Below are positions 33,061 to 44,216 of a DNA stretch of 64,000 nt, piece by piece. The translations under genes were made by a program, and so were the position numbers. Location of the stretch: assembly GCA_964036045.1 (NCBI GenBank), contig OZ038383.1, positions 11,734,430 to 11,798,429 on the forward strand. The letters run 5' to 3'. The notes under the pieces are model-generated. The model was not told the DNA's origin and did no database searches. It saw nothing but the letters and a program-made list of their open reading frames with translations. This stretch comes from Eutreptiella sp. 'Long Island Sound 2002'. Taxonomy: Eukaryota > Euglenozoa > Euglenophyceae > Eutreptiales > Eutreptiaceae. Each line of letters starts with the position of its first letter. Within the stretch, counting starts at the first letter, position 1.

Positions 33061-34787
33061 TGTGATGAGAATGATTGTGAGGCTTGAAAAAATGCGAATG
33101 ACCCTTGAATTTCGATTTTTGTGGTAATTTCACATGCTTCCTCCTTGCCCAACCTACTCACCGCATACACTCTTTGTGACTTTTTCCTCAACCTACTACG
33201 TGCTCAAGGAGAGGTTTTTTTTTTATCAACAAGGACTGCATATTACAGGATGACGCCTTGGTTGAAGCCTTGTATGTAGATGTGGGAGTGTGGTATGTGT
33301 TTGGACCTAACCTTTTCCAATTACCTCCAAGTCTCGCGAGACCTCCTGTTTGTCTCTATTGTTTCCCCCTATCTTTGGCAAGTAGGGCCCATCCTCTTGG
33401 GATGTGGGATGCCACATTTAAGTTGGTCTTCTTTAACTTACTGGCGCGACTTGACTTTTCATGGACTCTACTCTCCCCACAGCACACACACACACACACA
33501 CACACTCACATACACGTGTGTTTGCCCCTCCTAATCTTCTTGTGAGATGTCATTTAAGCTCGATGGTCCCCTCCCTCTTTGCCTTCTCTGCATATGTCCA
33601 GCACCGAGCACGGGGCTTGGTGACTGCACGGCGCGTTCGGGGAACGCCCACAACCTCCATTCCTACGGGGACCGGTGCTAGATGAACCATTCCTGGTGTC
33701 CCCCCGTTGAAGCCGATCTACGGGCAACTGACGTGTGATGTATGCCGGTTACAGGTGTTCATTCACCCCTCCTACACGTGAGCTGTCTGTAGAACAGGGT
33801 CAGGGGATCCGCTGCACTTCGGCCGTGATGTGATGTGGAGCCGCCGACACACAAACAAATCAAGTCTTGGGTGTGCATTGAGCTTGTCTGGTTGGCTGTT
33901 TTCCTTTCCCCCCTAACCCCCCATGTGTCCTACGCTCTTCTGCTTGGTCAGATCCACACCAACTCGTATGGCTGTAGCTCCATACCAGCCCGGAGAGAGC
34001 CATGGCCCATCCTCACGGCCATAAAAGATATGAGGTTATGTGAGTTGTTGTCTTTTGCGTCCTAAAGGCCCGGGAGGGCAGGTGCTGGCCACGTGAGCTG
34101 TCTGTAGGAGCTAGGGAGCCCAATGCACTTCGGCCGTGAGCTGTACCCCGCCCCCCCCGTGACGCGCGGTCAATTTTTTTTTCCCTCACTTGGTACCGCC
34201 GCAGCAGGCCCCCGCCAAGACGGCCCACGCCACCGTCTTAGGGGCAAGGGGCTCGCCGGAATGTGCTGTGGTGAGCCCTATCGCGAGATCCAGCGTGTAG
34301 GTGAACAAGACTCCCCCACCCGAACCTTGCTCGGTGTGCCGTTGAGCCGAGAGTGAGTCTGGTGGCCGGTACCCCCCCCCCCCCCATGGTATGCAACTGA
34401 AGGTAGTACTGCTGTGTGAGCTCTGTTTTCTGCCACGTCCATTTTGGTTGCCGACGGGTAGTCAAGTGCGGCTACGAGGGCGATGGAGGTAGGGTTGTGT
34501 TGGGCCCCCATGTGTGACGTGCGGCAGATATCCCGCCAGGAGAAGGCCACGTGGTGTTCAGCTTCCGAGGGCCTATAACACCCCATACATTCAGGTGCAG
34601 TGGTCGCTAAGGCCGTGAAGGCGTACTTGGGGTAGCACTGGGAGGGTGTGTAAGGAGGGTACACCTGCGGGTTGTGTTGCTGATTCCTGACTTTTGGCTT
34701 TTCTGGTGTTGCTGACGCCTGGAGTGCTGAGCTTCTGTCACTCTGGACTCCTGGGGTCCTGAATTCTGTGACTGGAAAGTTTTATAG
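33061..34787. other. No recognisable gene
   Basis: A (CA)n tract lies at about 33482-33506. A block of about 50 bases (ACGTGAGCTGTCTGTAG, then GCACTTCGGCCGTGA) occurs at about 33775-33829 and again at 34091-34139. Otherwise nothing supportable is seen. Confidence 0.45.
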
Positions 34788-34792
34788 CGACT
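34788..34792. other. Target duplication of element A, left
   Basis: CGACT precedes the left LTR. TGACT follows the right LTR at 50409-50413. Four of five bases match, and the difference is a C/T transition. Confidence 0.6.
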
Positions 34793-35564
34793 TCAACACT
34801 GTGTGTTTTTTGTGCCTCTCCTGCTGCTTGCTGCTGGTGTAGGGTTCCTGCTGCTTGTTTTTGATGAGGAAAATGTTTTATTGTTGAAATACAACCAATC
34901 CAGGATAACCCAAGCCAGAGATAAGCAAGTAGAAGAAGGTCAGGATCAAAGCATGAAGGGCTGCAGTCACAAAGAGTTAGATAAAAACAACTATCAACAA
35001 TAGACCACAGCAATGAGCATACATTGCAACTGAGGATGAAATATTTTACATGTTTGAGAAAAACTGATTGGGAAACTGCCCCAAGGGCTCACTATCATCC
35101 ACAGTGCCATCTTGAGATGTGCACTCTTTGTTTTTGGGTCCCAAAGGTGCTGAGGTGGCATGGCGTGTGGCGATGAGGTCACTGCCATGTCACATGGGAT
35201 ATTCCTACTTAGCTAGGCTAACTGGGTATTGAACCCAGGACCTCTCAAAAAGAGGTGCCCCAGCCCCCTAGGGTGCATACCACTAGGATAGCTAAGAATT
35301 CATGAGAAAACATCAATAAATTCATAGGATCTGCCTTCACTATATCAGTGCCTCAGCAACCCAGGAAAGGATATTTTACTGCCTATAGCTTGGGGATAAA
35401 AGGTCCACACCACATCCTGATTTAGTGTTTGGTTCCATAGGTCAAAATGTGTTATCACCTCTTCTGGTAGGGCCAATACTAAGATAAAAATGCCTGAGTG
35501 CTTAGAGCACCTCTAATACAACTAAAGTATACCCTAAAGCATTGGAAAAGCACTTTTTCCTACT
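34793..35564 (-). repeat. Element A 3' LTR
   Basis: Matches 49600-50408 throughout, starting (minus strand) AGTAGGAAAAAGTGC and ending GTGTTGA. It is 37 bases shorter, mostly because it lacks the palindromic arm present at 49935-49990 in the other copy. The polypurine tract abuts its start, which fixes the boundary. The LTR begins with AG, not the usual TG. Confidence 0.92.
35218..35295 (-). other. tRNA-like sequence in LTR (3' copy)
   Basis: On the minus strand this reads GCTATCCTAGTGGTATGCAC (box-A-like TAGTGGTATGC), then a possible anticodon stem-loop ACCTC-TTTTTGA-GAGGT, then a perfect T arm CTGGG-TTCAATA-CCCAG containing a box-B-like GGTTCAATACC. The acceptor pairing is poor and the D-arm region too long, so it is not a normal tRNA gene. 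It is a tRNA-derived or tRNA-mimicking segment that could act as a pol III promoter. Confidence 0.5.
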
Positions 35565-35571
35565 CCCCCCC
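35565..35571 (-). promoter_or_regulatory. Polypurine tract of element A
   Basis: Seven C on the plus strand (AGGGGGGG on the coding strand) directly precede the 3' LTR, the expected place for plus-strand priming. Confidence 0.7.
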
Positions 35572-37749
35572 TGTGCTGTGGTGGCCACCACTGTCGCAGT
35601 TTCAGGAAAAAGGGATTTTTTCTTGGCCTTTCCTTGGTTTCCGCACCTATTTTAAAATACCCATAGCTTCCCTAACACTGGAAAAGAGCGCTTTACCATG
35701 GCCAGCAACTCTTGCTGCATTGTTGATGACAATCTCTAACAGAAAGCTCAGCGCTCTTGGCGCTGCCGGGGTTCCTGTGGCTTGGTAAGGTTAGAGTAGG
35801 GCATGCCAAGACCATATGCATGTGCATCCCTCCCTTGAAGCTGCAGCGTTAGACAACCCAACGCCAGACTCTCATAGGACGCTCGACCCAAATCTCAAGG
35901 AACCTGACGGAGACACCTGTCCTGGTACTGGGGCGAGGGTGCGCTGATTTAATTAGAAATGCCCCTAGGAGGGGTCTTGATTCTGGTTCAGTCTCCTGCT
36001 GCTGCTTTTCGGCCAGAACAGCGGCCTACTCAACGAGGCTTTGCGAGGAGGTCTGTACAACAGAGGAATGGGAGAATGAGGGACGAATCCACGCAAGCGC
36101 GAAGCGACAACACCTAAATCCGTCAAATGACGGCCTAGAAGTTTTCTGAAGGCACACACCTGGACAGTATCCAATTGTGCATCAGATTCACATTTTTATA
36201 AAATTTGTAGTCATCTCTTGATTTTTTAAATCAAGAAATTCTTACGCAGAAAAAGGCGGCGCGCAGGAGCGGCTCCTAACATAGCGCCGGAAAATACAGA
36301 ATTAATAAGATTATAAACGTATGTTACGCAGAATGATGAAAATGACGAAACACACATGAATAGACTAACATAAGAATTCCACCCACATTGGCAGAAAGTA
36401 TTCAAGATTCAAGATTTCAAAAATCAACAGAAGGACTTCAATGAATCAGGTATGAACCACAGGTGTGCTCGTCTCGTATGCAGCATGCACATTGCTCGTG
36501 TCGTGTCTCCGTGGACGTGCCTTGTAGCAGCGCTAACAAACGATAGAGGGATAGATTAGAAAGATTGCAGATGATTAGAGGTAAGATCAGGGTGATTAGA
36601 CATACACACAAGTGCATAGCGACGTTTTTCGCCTGTGTCACGCCTTTTCCTCATCTTGCTTCACTCTCCAGCGGTGAGTATGGTAGGTAAGCCCAGGTGG
36701 GGCCACCCCCTGGTGGAGTTCGTGATTGTGGGTAAGATTCGTAGGAAAAACAGTGATTGACACAGGTAACTTCGAAACTCGTGCATGCTCGTGCATTCAC
36801 ACACGCATCAAAGGGTAGGCCACGCGTGGTGCGCTCGGTACAACCCTTGTTTTGGTTACCCAGGGGCTCCACCCCACGTTCTATAAGAGAGCGGGTGGAG
36901 TTCCTTAAGCTTGCTTGCTTGATAGGGCGTTTGTGGACAGCGTATTATAGGGCCATCTGAGAAGCGTATAATACGTGGAGATGGTCTTGGTTCCTCCGCT
37001 GCAAACGCTCCTTCATCCGCCTTTGCTCTTCAGGTCGGAAGCTCAGGGTGAACTGGTGCAGTCCCTTGAGCCGTGCTAAAACATACAGCGCTGATCACAC
37101 AAACAACAAGCTACGACTCAGCCAGGAGTGGCAAGCGTAGCCCGACATGTTCAACATTAACGCTGTGCACGCAACAAGAGCACCCCTTCCCTCCAAGCCC
37201 TAGCAGGGAAACGCGTTGTGGCGTCCCTGTTAGGCCACAGAAGCTTAATAGCTCTGTGTTTTCTTGCACTCTCACAGGTGAGCCGCTAAGGCTCTTGTCT
37301 CCATCATTAACACCACCCAGTAGAGCGTGCGTGTAGGAGTGGTAGTCCTGAGTGGGGGCTTGAGCCAGTTGCAGAAGTGCTCGCCCACATGGATGGTGCC
37401 ACTGTAGGTAGGATGTGTAGAGTAGTGGTGTCTCCTGTCCCGCGTGCTTTTCCACGTGGGCAGGGGAGTGCGTTAGCTTTTGGCCTTTAGCAAAAATGGG
37501 CGTTTTGTATGCCCCTAGCACACTTGGCCAGCCCTCCCCTCTAGCAGGTAGGGCTTTTGCCGTCTTCCACCAAGGATAGGCGCCAGCACAGAAATTGGGC
37601 GCCATAGGAGTGGTACTAGTAACTGACTAGGACCTTCGGTCCGACATCAGCGAAGCCCGTTGATTCGGGAGCCACGCCCGGGAGAGAGGTGAGACACACA
37701 CAGACATACGTAGCACACTTAGGGTTAAGGTTCAGTCCCTAGCTTTAGT
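35572..37749. other. Long 3' untranslated region of element A
   Basis: No supported open frame between the integrase stop and the polypurine tract. At about 2.2 kb it is long for a gypsy 3' region, and it may contain further unrecognised insertions. Confidence 0.5.
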
Positions 37750-39230
37750 CTAGGAGGCAAGCGTCTCAGCGAGCCTCAGCAACTCACCAAGGTTGTTCTG
37801 GGACACGTAGTCTACCAGAACTGAGTTTAGGCGTCCCTCAGGTAGAACAAACGCAGAGAAGCGCTCCCAGGTGGCCTCTTCGACTCCAAACCCTTCCCAG
37901 AGGGTGAGGAAGCGCCAACCCTGGCGATAGCGGTGGCGTAGGACAGACTTCACCAGGTAGAAGCCCTCCTTAGCCATCTCCTCGGCGTTCATGTCGGGGA
38001 GTTCCCCTTCAGTTTCCATAGGGCTGGCAGCCCCTTGTAGGTCTAAGGCGGCGATTTCCTCGTCGTTCAGCTCCCACTCCTCCCCACAGAGGTCTTCAGG
38101 ATCATAGTAGCGCTTTAGATGTTGGGCAGCGCACACCAGGGTCCCCCCTAGACGGGGAGAACACCGCACGGTGATACGGTGTCCATCCACAGATAGAATC
38201 TTGTAGGGCCCGAAGTATGGGTCGTGGCTGGTAGAGCGTGGCCAGGCGGGTAGTCGGCTGTGGTGCACCAGCACCCAGTTCCCCTCTTGGTAGGTCACCG
38301 GTACTCGGTGCTTGTTGGTCTTGTTCCACTGACGCTCCCTCACTCTCTGGAGCATAGCCTTGGCCTTGTCCACCTTCGCTTGTTGCTCTTGGACCCATTC
38401 ACCCACAGAAGAATGGGTGTCCTCTGGATAGGGGGCATGTAGGAACCAAGCCGGGGGCCCTAGGAATAGCTCATGGGGCGAGTAGCCAGTAGCTGAACTC
38501 TCTTGGGAGTTCATCATCAAGGATATGACGGGGAGTAGTCTCACCCAGTCCCTGGTGCGTTCAGTTTTGCACCATATCCTTACATACTCCTTGAGGACAC
38601 GGACCTGTCGCTCACATAGGGGGCTGCTCGTGTGCGAGTAGGGGATCCCCGTAGACACCTGGACATTGAGGGATCTCAGGACCCTCTTGTACCAGCCGGT
38701 ATCTGAGCGTACTTGTACGTCCTCATCGGAGGTGATCTCCTTGGGCGCCCCATAGACACAAAACCACTCCTCCAGGAGTATCTTGATGGTCTCCTCCCTG
38801 GTAATGTGCTTGGTACATGGGAACACCCTGGTAAACCTGGTCAACCCACAGGTTACCACGAGGGCGAAGTCATAGCCCCCGAACTTCGGCTTCTCCGTGT
38901 AGTCCACGTATAGAACACTGTTAGCACAGTGAGGGATGGGCAGGGTCGAGTAGAGACCTCTGTCCCTGATATCCCCTGGTTTGCAGGACCTGCATGGGCA
39001 CTTGTCCACGATAGGCTGGAGGATCTTACGCAGTTGGTTGTCAGTCTACGTAGTGTGGAACCACTGCTTGAGTAGCCTCAGGGTACGGTCAGCACCCACA
39101 TGACCGCTGGACTGAGGGGTCCACTTCAGCAGCGCTGGAACTCTGTCACTAGGTACCACGATGCGGTCCTCGTGCCAGCGGTAGCTCTTGTCCCTCTTTC
39201 ACTGATCCTGGTTGACCAGGAGGGGTTCAA
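37750..39230 (-). pseudogene. Element A integrase with C-terminal chromodomain
   Basis: The open frame 39009-37750 encodes 419 residues. The N-terminal zinc finger starts upstream and is broken by a TAG near 39050, where element B has TGG. CPCRSCK supplies the zinc cysteines. The catalytic core shows VDYTEKPKFGGYD (first Asp), ITSDEDVQVRSD (second Asp) and PLCERQVRVLKEYVR (Glu), so all three acidic residues are kept. GNWVLVHHSRLPAWPR and DPYFGPYKIL form the SH3-like tail. At the C-terminus FYLVKSVLRHRYRQGWRFLT and LWEGFGVEEATWE form a chromodomain, which in chromoviruses targets integration to marked chromatin. The core is readable, but the upstream stop disables it. Confidence 0.92.
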
Positions 39231-39685
39231 GGCGTTTCTCCAGCCGCTTGTAGATATTCCCAAACTCCTTCAGGTAGTCCGATTGTTGGAGTCCATCCAT
39301 GGCGTATCATAGTCATGTTGAGGTCCAAGTGGACGTCCATACGGCTGAACGCCTCCTGAGCCAGCGCTTCAGACCGGGCACCAATCAGGGCGTCGAAGTT
39401 GTTGCGGCTGATGTAGTCTGCACACTCGTTCTTCACTCCCTGGATATGGTGTACTGTCAGCCGTAGTTGACTGAGGTAGGTCCACCAGTGCCGTAGCTTG
39501 GCCTTCTCAGGTGGGGGGCCCTTCTGGAAAGTGCGGACCGGCTCTTGGTCGCACAGCCAGACCACAGGGTTACTCCCCAACAGTCGTGCTTGTGAGGATA
39601 GCACTAGCATACCCGCGAGCAATTCCTGCTCATAGGTGGAGTAGTTCCCCCTGGCCTGGTTCCATTTCCAGTTCCAGTGGCCCAG
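39227..39685 (-). pseudogene. Element A RNase H, 3' half (separated by insert)
   Basis: Reads LGHWNWKWNQARGNYSTYEQ, ELLAGMLVLSSQ, VVWLCDQEPV and VKNECADYISR, the Glu and Asp motifs of gypsy RNase H, continuing the frame that stops at 43011 on the other side of the 3.32-kb insert. DALIGARSEALAQEAF and the following spacer lead to the integrase. Confidence 0.88.
39681..39685. other. Target duplication of 3.32-kb insert (CCCAG)
   Basis: CCCAG at 39681-39685 and 43006-43010 flank the insert exactly. Removing the insert and one copy restores the RNase H reading (PLGHWNW), as in element D. Confidence 0.9.
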
Positions 39686-40290
39686 AGGTAGGTAGGTAGG
39701 TAGGTATCTTCGGGAGCTCGGGATGCCTCCTTTGACTTTGCAGGAAGAAGGTCTTACCAAGGGGACGTCCTGTCCCTCCCACTGCCCTATGTCAGGTGCC
39801 TCTTGAGCCGCACCTGCATGTGCTTGGGAAGGCATTGTCGCGGCCACCCGGTCCATGTGTCCCAGGTGGGAGGGTGTCCCCACATGTGTCCATGGGTAGG
39901 GCCACATGCCCCCTCCTTTGGGCGGCAGCTCTGGGGGGCTGCCCAGCCGTGTGGAGTATCTCTCACCACAAGGGGTATTGCTCCCGCTTGTCTACGGTAC
40001 GACCGCCTCACCCTTGTGGCTTGAGTTGCGGGGCCACTCTGCTTGGCAGGTGACCCCCTCCTGGACTGTGTACCGGCTCGCCTGTCACCGGTTTGCTCCA
40101 TGGCTCTGGGTGACGTTTGCCATGGTCCCCGATGCAGCCTGGCCGGGCTCGGACCAGTGGCCTTGGAGTACCGCTCCTGCCACTGGCCCGGTGGGTCGGC
40201 TGGGTCGCCCCAGTGCGTCCGACCCATGGGGTATTGGTTCTTTCCTGTCCCTCGGCCGCCCTACGTGTGTGCAGTGTCCCCGGCCGCTGG

Positions 40291-40445
40291 GCTCCTGTTC
40301 ACCGGTGTGCCCGCGCGGTTTGCTGTGTTGCGTCTGCGGTGTCCTGGGCCAGCTGGCTCCTGTTCACCGGTGTGCTCACTCGGTGTGTTGTGTTGCATGT
40401 GCGGTGTCCTGGACCACTGGGCTCCTGTTCACCGGTGTGCGTGCT
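40291..40445. repeat. 65-bp tandem repeat in the insert
   Basis: GCTCCTGTTCACCGGTGTGC recurs at 40291, 40356 and 40421, an exact 65-base spacing, with the intervening sequence also similar (TGCGGTGTCCTGG). Confidence 0.9.
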
Positions 40446-41031
40446 GTGTGCGGTGCGCGTGTGCCATGGGTGGTTGTGTCCCTCTTCCTCCCCCCTAATT
40501 TTCGTTTTTTTTTTTGGGAAAAAAAACAAACAAAAAAGAGAAAAACAGGGGCGCGCGTACACTGCAGGCACAGGCATGGGCAGCTGGTGCGGCGGTGCAA
40601 TAGCTTTGTGTCCTCTGGCGTGTGTCGTCGGTGCTGTGACGGCGGTCGCGCCCCAGGGGTGCGGCTCGCGCGTCCTGATGTCAACGGGCTTGGGTCAGGG
40701 TGGGTTTGGTGAGGTGTCTCTTTGCTTCTGGAGCTGGCTGGTTAGGCGGCTGTGTGGGCTGTGGGTGTGGGCTGTGGTTACGTTGTTCCCTCGGCGGGCT
40801 TGGTTAGGAGTCAAGGGTTAGCGGTTTCGGGGTGTGGCTCGGGTTTGATTTGTGCTTGGATTCTGGCTCGGTTACGCGGTTGCGACGGTAGCGGGCCTGG
40901 GTTCGGTGCCTTTGGGCGTAGTGGTGGTCGTTGTCGTGTGCGTTGGCTTCCTTCGGCGTCCGGTTCGTTTGGTGACTTCTGGGCGGGGCCTGGCGTGGCG
41001 CCCCGTGGTGGTGGTTTGCTGGGTAACGGGG

Positions 41032-41877
41032 TTAGGTGGCGGCGCCGCTGGCCGCGGGGTCAGGCGCGTCGTGTTGTGTGGCGCGCAGGGCTCCTGGGGT
41101 GCTGTGGGTGTCGCCGGTGTCGGTGCGCCGACGCTTGTGGGGTGGTGAGGGGGTGTGTTTGTGCGGGGCTGGGCTTTGGGTGATGTCCCAAAGGCGGATG
41201 TCGTCTCGCTGCGTCTGCTGGAGGGCCTCCCGCAGGCGCCTGAGGACATACGGGTGGTCCTGGGGCGCGGGGAGGTTGCGGGGCTGGACTCCCAGGGGGT
41301 GGAGCGCATCGGCCAGCATGGCTTCCCATGCGGCCTGCGGCATCCACCCCCCCGCCGGCCGGAGGCGGCAGTTCTCCACCGACCCCTTGCGGGGCCGATG
41401 GACCAGGCCCTCGAGGGAGGGCTCTCCCCGGGCCCACTTTTGCAGCTCCCAGAGCTGCGTGTGGGTCCAGCGCTGCCACCACTGTTCCTGGGCGGGCCTG
41501 CGGTCTTGGGCGGAGTAGTGGGCGTGGGTGCGTGTGACGGGGTTGTGGGGACCGGTGGCGGTGGCAGGCCTGGGGTGTTCCTCGTAGTCCTGTTCCGTGG
41601 GGGTGCGTGGGGAGTGGGGGCGCGCGCGGATGTGGACCCGCAGGTGTGCGCGTACGGTCTCCGCCTCGGGGTTGGGCGGGGACTCGCGGCGGCGGCGGTA
41701 GTGGGGCATGCGCTGTATGTGGGCTGTCATCGAGGGTTGGTAGGGGGGCGGGGACGCTGCTGGCGGACCCTGGCGTCGTGCTGGCCTGGTCGGGGGCGGT
41801 CCGTGGGCCTGGGGTGCGGGCTTTGAGGGGTGGCGGGACGAGGTGCGTCGTGCTTCGGCCGCGGCGCGCTCCGCCAT
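41032..41877 (-). CDS. Arg/Pro-rich ORF1-like protein of the insert, C-terminal part
   Basis: 281 codons are open on the minus strand, a length unlikely by chance at this composition only if stops were evenly distributed. GC-rich DNA opens frames easily, so caution is needed. The middle portion has ordered-looking sequence, EQWWQRWTHTQLWELQKWAR, GGWMPQAAWEAMLADALHP and HPYVLRRLREALQQTQRDDI. The ends are Pro/Arg/His-rich with PHKRRRTDTG. This suggests a nucleic-acid-binding, gag-like ORF1. I do not recognise the family. Confidence 0.55.
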   Translation of the reverse strand: MAERAAAEARRTSSRHPSKPAPQAHGPPPTRPARRQGPPAASPPPYQPSMTAHIQRMPHYRRRRESPPNPEAETVRAHLRVHIRARPHSPRTPTEQDYEEHPRPATATGPHNPVTRTHAHYSAQDRRPAQEQWWQRWTHTQLWELQKWARGEPSLEGLVHRPRKGSVENCRLRPAGGWMPQAAWEAMLADALHPLGVQPRNLPAPQDHPYVLRRLREALQQTQRDDIRLWDITQSPAPHKHTPSPPHKRRRTDTGDTHSTPGALRATQHDAPDPAASGAAT

Positions 41878-42486
41878 GAAGTTGGTGGCGGTGGCGTCGG
41901 TGACGGTGGGGGGGCGCCGCGCTCGGCGCTGCTGCCTTCGGGCCTGGGACGGCTGGGGCCGAATGTCATAGAGGACGTCCTCGGGGGGCCGGGCTCGCGC
42001 TGCCGTCGTGGCGCCGGGTTTGGACTTGGGTTTGGGCTTGGTTGCGGGTTGCGGTCGTGGCGCGCTGACGGGTTTGGGTGGCTGTTTGGCGGCGGTCTTG
42101 GGTTTTGGCTGGGTCGTGGGTGTGGGCTTCGTCGGGGCGTGGGCCTTGGCGGCGGCGGGGTTGCTCGCGGTGTGGGCGGGTTTGGGGGCCCGTTTGGGAG
42201 GTGTCCCCCGCGGCCTGGGGGCTGGAGTCCTGGATGAGGACGTGGTGGTGGTGGTGGATGAGGTGGTCGTGGTGGTGGAGGTGGTGGTGTCGGAGGCGGA
42301 GGAGAGGGCTGTGGGAGACGGCGGAGGGTCCTGGGCTTCGGGGGCGGGCGTATGATGCCGGGTCCTGTAAGTAGCGAGAACGAGGGTGCAGGTTCGGGCA
42401 CTGGGCGTGTGCGCGCGTTTTCCCTGGTGATCCGTGCGTGCTGGTGCTGGCGTGGCGGCGTTGTCTCGGCTGCGCGGGCACGTGGG

Positions 42487-43005
42487 TTACCCGGGGGGTG
42501 GCCATATCTGCTCCAGGACGTGCGGGTGTGTTTGCTGGAGGTAGTCGAGGGTCTGGAAGAAGCATCGCTGGATGCCGGGCATGTCCTCCTCTGTGAGGTG
42601 GGGGTAGTTTTGGGTGGGGGTGTCTGGGCCCGGCCACAGCAGCGTCATGAGGCGGGCTGCCACCATGTACGGGCAGAGTTGTAGGGTGGCGGGGCGTGGG
42701 GGGGTGGGCCCCCTGCGGTATGGGGGGGCTTCCCTCTCCTGGGGGCGCAGCCTGACCACCCACACCCATCGGTCCGTGGGGATCCCCCAGGGGCCGTTGG
42801 GTCCACTTGGCGAGGCAATACATCGCTCTACCAAGGCCCTGGTAGCCGCTGCGGATGGAGAGCAGCGTGTCCAGGGATTTGCGTTCCCACGTGCCCCAGA
42901 TGTGGGGGTCGTCCGGGTCGTCCCCCCTGGCGTACGTGTCGGGGCCTGGGTTGTGTGGGGGGGGGGTGTAGTCGGCGGGGAGGAGGGAGTCGGTGCCGTG
43001 TACCA
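42487..43005 (-). pseudogene. Amino-terminal coding segment of the insert, frameshifted
   Basis: One frame reads DDPHIWGTWERKSLDTLLSI and GYQGLGRAMYCLAKWTQRPLG. A second frame then takes over with DRWVWVVRLRPQE, PATLQLCPYMVAARLMTLLW, YPHLTEEDMPGIQRCFFQTL and DYLQQTHPHVLEQIW before a stop. The continuous sense after the shift suggests one protein broken by an indel near 42770. No family recognised. Confidence 0.5.
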
Positions 43006-43010
43006 CCCAG

Positions 43011-44216
43011 TGGTACTAGGGCCCACTCGTCGTCAGGGTAGCTGTGCTTGAGAGTTCCATCTCCGTTGAGACCTTCCGTCCCCCATTGGGAAGTGGCCGA
43101 GTCGAACTCCTCCTTCTCTATTGCTTGCCATTGGAACAATGTTCCACCACCGCCCACATTGCTGGCGTCGGTCACCAGGATAATCTCCCCTTGTGCCCTA
43201 GGCAGGCCCAAGCACTTAGCGTTGGCCACCTTGTCTTTGAGCTTGTCAAACGCTTGTTGCTCTTGTGGGCCCCAGCGCCAAGTAGTACTCTTCTTGATCA
43301 AGTCCGTCAGAATGGCGCTGGTGTAGGTGAAGTTTTTGATATGGGGGCGATAGAAGTTGCACGCTCCAATGAAACTGCGTACATCATGAAGTCCTTTCTT
43401 GGGGTCTTCGTGTCGTACCTTAGCGTCCATCAGGGGTTTGGCCTTAGAGGCCGCTGGGGTCCACCACTCATAGCCAACTTCAAACCCCAGGTACTGCATG
43501 GTCTCCTGCATGAACTCACACTTCTCCAGCTTGAGTCGTGTGTGGTTCTCTTGGCAGACTGCAAAGAACTCATCCAAGAGGATTAGGTGGTCCTCCTGGG
43601 TATTGGTCCCGAGGCATACATCGTCGATTTGTGCTTCCATCTGGGCCCCACGGGATATAAGTTCCTGCACGTTAGGTCTCCTTCGTAGGATGGACAAGAT
43701 CTTGTTCATCAGCTCTTGGAATAGAGCGGGTGCGTTGGCCACGCCAAATGGCATGACCTTCCATTCGAACACCCTCCCCTGAGGGGTGATGAAGGCTAGT
43801 AGCTCCTGAGCGTTGGGCGTCAGGTCCACCTGCCAGAATCCGCTTCTCTTGTCCATCTTGGTCTTGTAGCGACAGGAGGCTATCTTCTGAAGGGTAGACT
43901 CCATATTAGGAATGGACCCTGAGTGGGTCAGCGCTTTCTTGTTCAGCTCTCCGTAGTCCACTACCAGCCGTTTGGCTGTAGACCCAGGTTTAGCCACCAG
44001 GAAACAGGGGCTGCAGTGTTGGGGGTAGTCCCCGTCCTTGTACTCCAGGACTAGGCCAGCGTCGATACATTCCTGTATCTGTCGCTCAATCTCGTCGGCC
44101 TGCTCTTTATGAGCTGGATAGGGTCTCCTCCGGATCTTGTGACCCACGAACTCGGGTTTCAGCTTGAGGTCCATCTGTACCAGCTTGTCACATGAGGCTG
44201 GAGGGGGTAGTTCTCA
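43011..44216 (-). pseudogene. Element A reverse transcriptase and RNase H 5' half
   Basis: After an in-frame TGA at 44214-44216 (element D has a Gly codon here) the frame reads LVQMDLKLKPEF, PCFLVAKPGS, LVVDYGELNKK, TKMDKRSGFWQVDL, VMPFGVANAPALFQELMN, QIDDVCLG (catalytic, with Gln instead of Tyr before IDD), KCEFMQETMQYLGFEVG and SFIGACNFYR, followed by the RNase H start ILVTDASNVGGGGTLFQW. It ends at the insert (43010). These are canonical gypsy RT blocks in order. Confidence 0.93.

Larger units (their letters stand above)
39686..43005 (-). mobile_element. 3.32-kb GC-rich LINE-like insert in element A
   Basis: The insert is bounded by a perfect 5-bp duplication and ends, on the minus strand, in (TACC)n, a simple-repeat tail of the kind left by some non-LTR elements. 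It is far more GC-rich than its surroundings. It encodes Arg/Pro/His-rich protein segments on the minus strand but no reverse transcriptase, so it is non-autonomous or deleted. The other end starts TGGTACACGGC with coding sequence immediately inside, compatible with 5' truncation. Confidence 0.85.

Noticed and set aside
39906-40821. Long Cys/Leu/Trp-rich plus-strand frames
   Set aside because: GC-rich insert; the frames are in the wrong orientation relative to the insert and consist partly of a 65-bp tandem repeat.
41155-42374. Plus-strand frames rich in Gly/Val/Trp
   Set aside because: Opposite-strand shadows of the minus-strand Arg/Pro-rich coding sequence in very GC-rich DNA.
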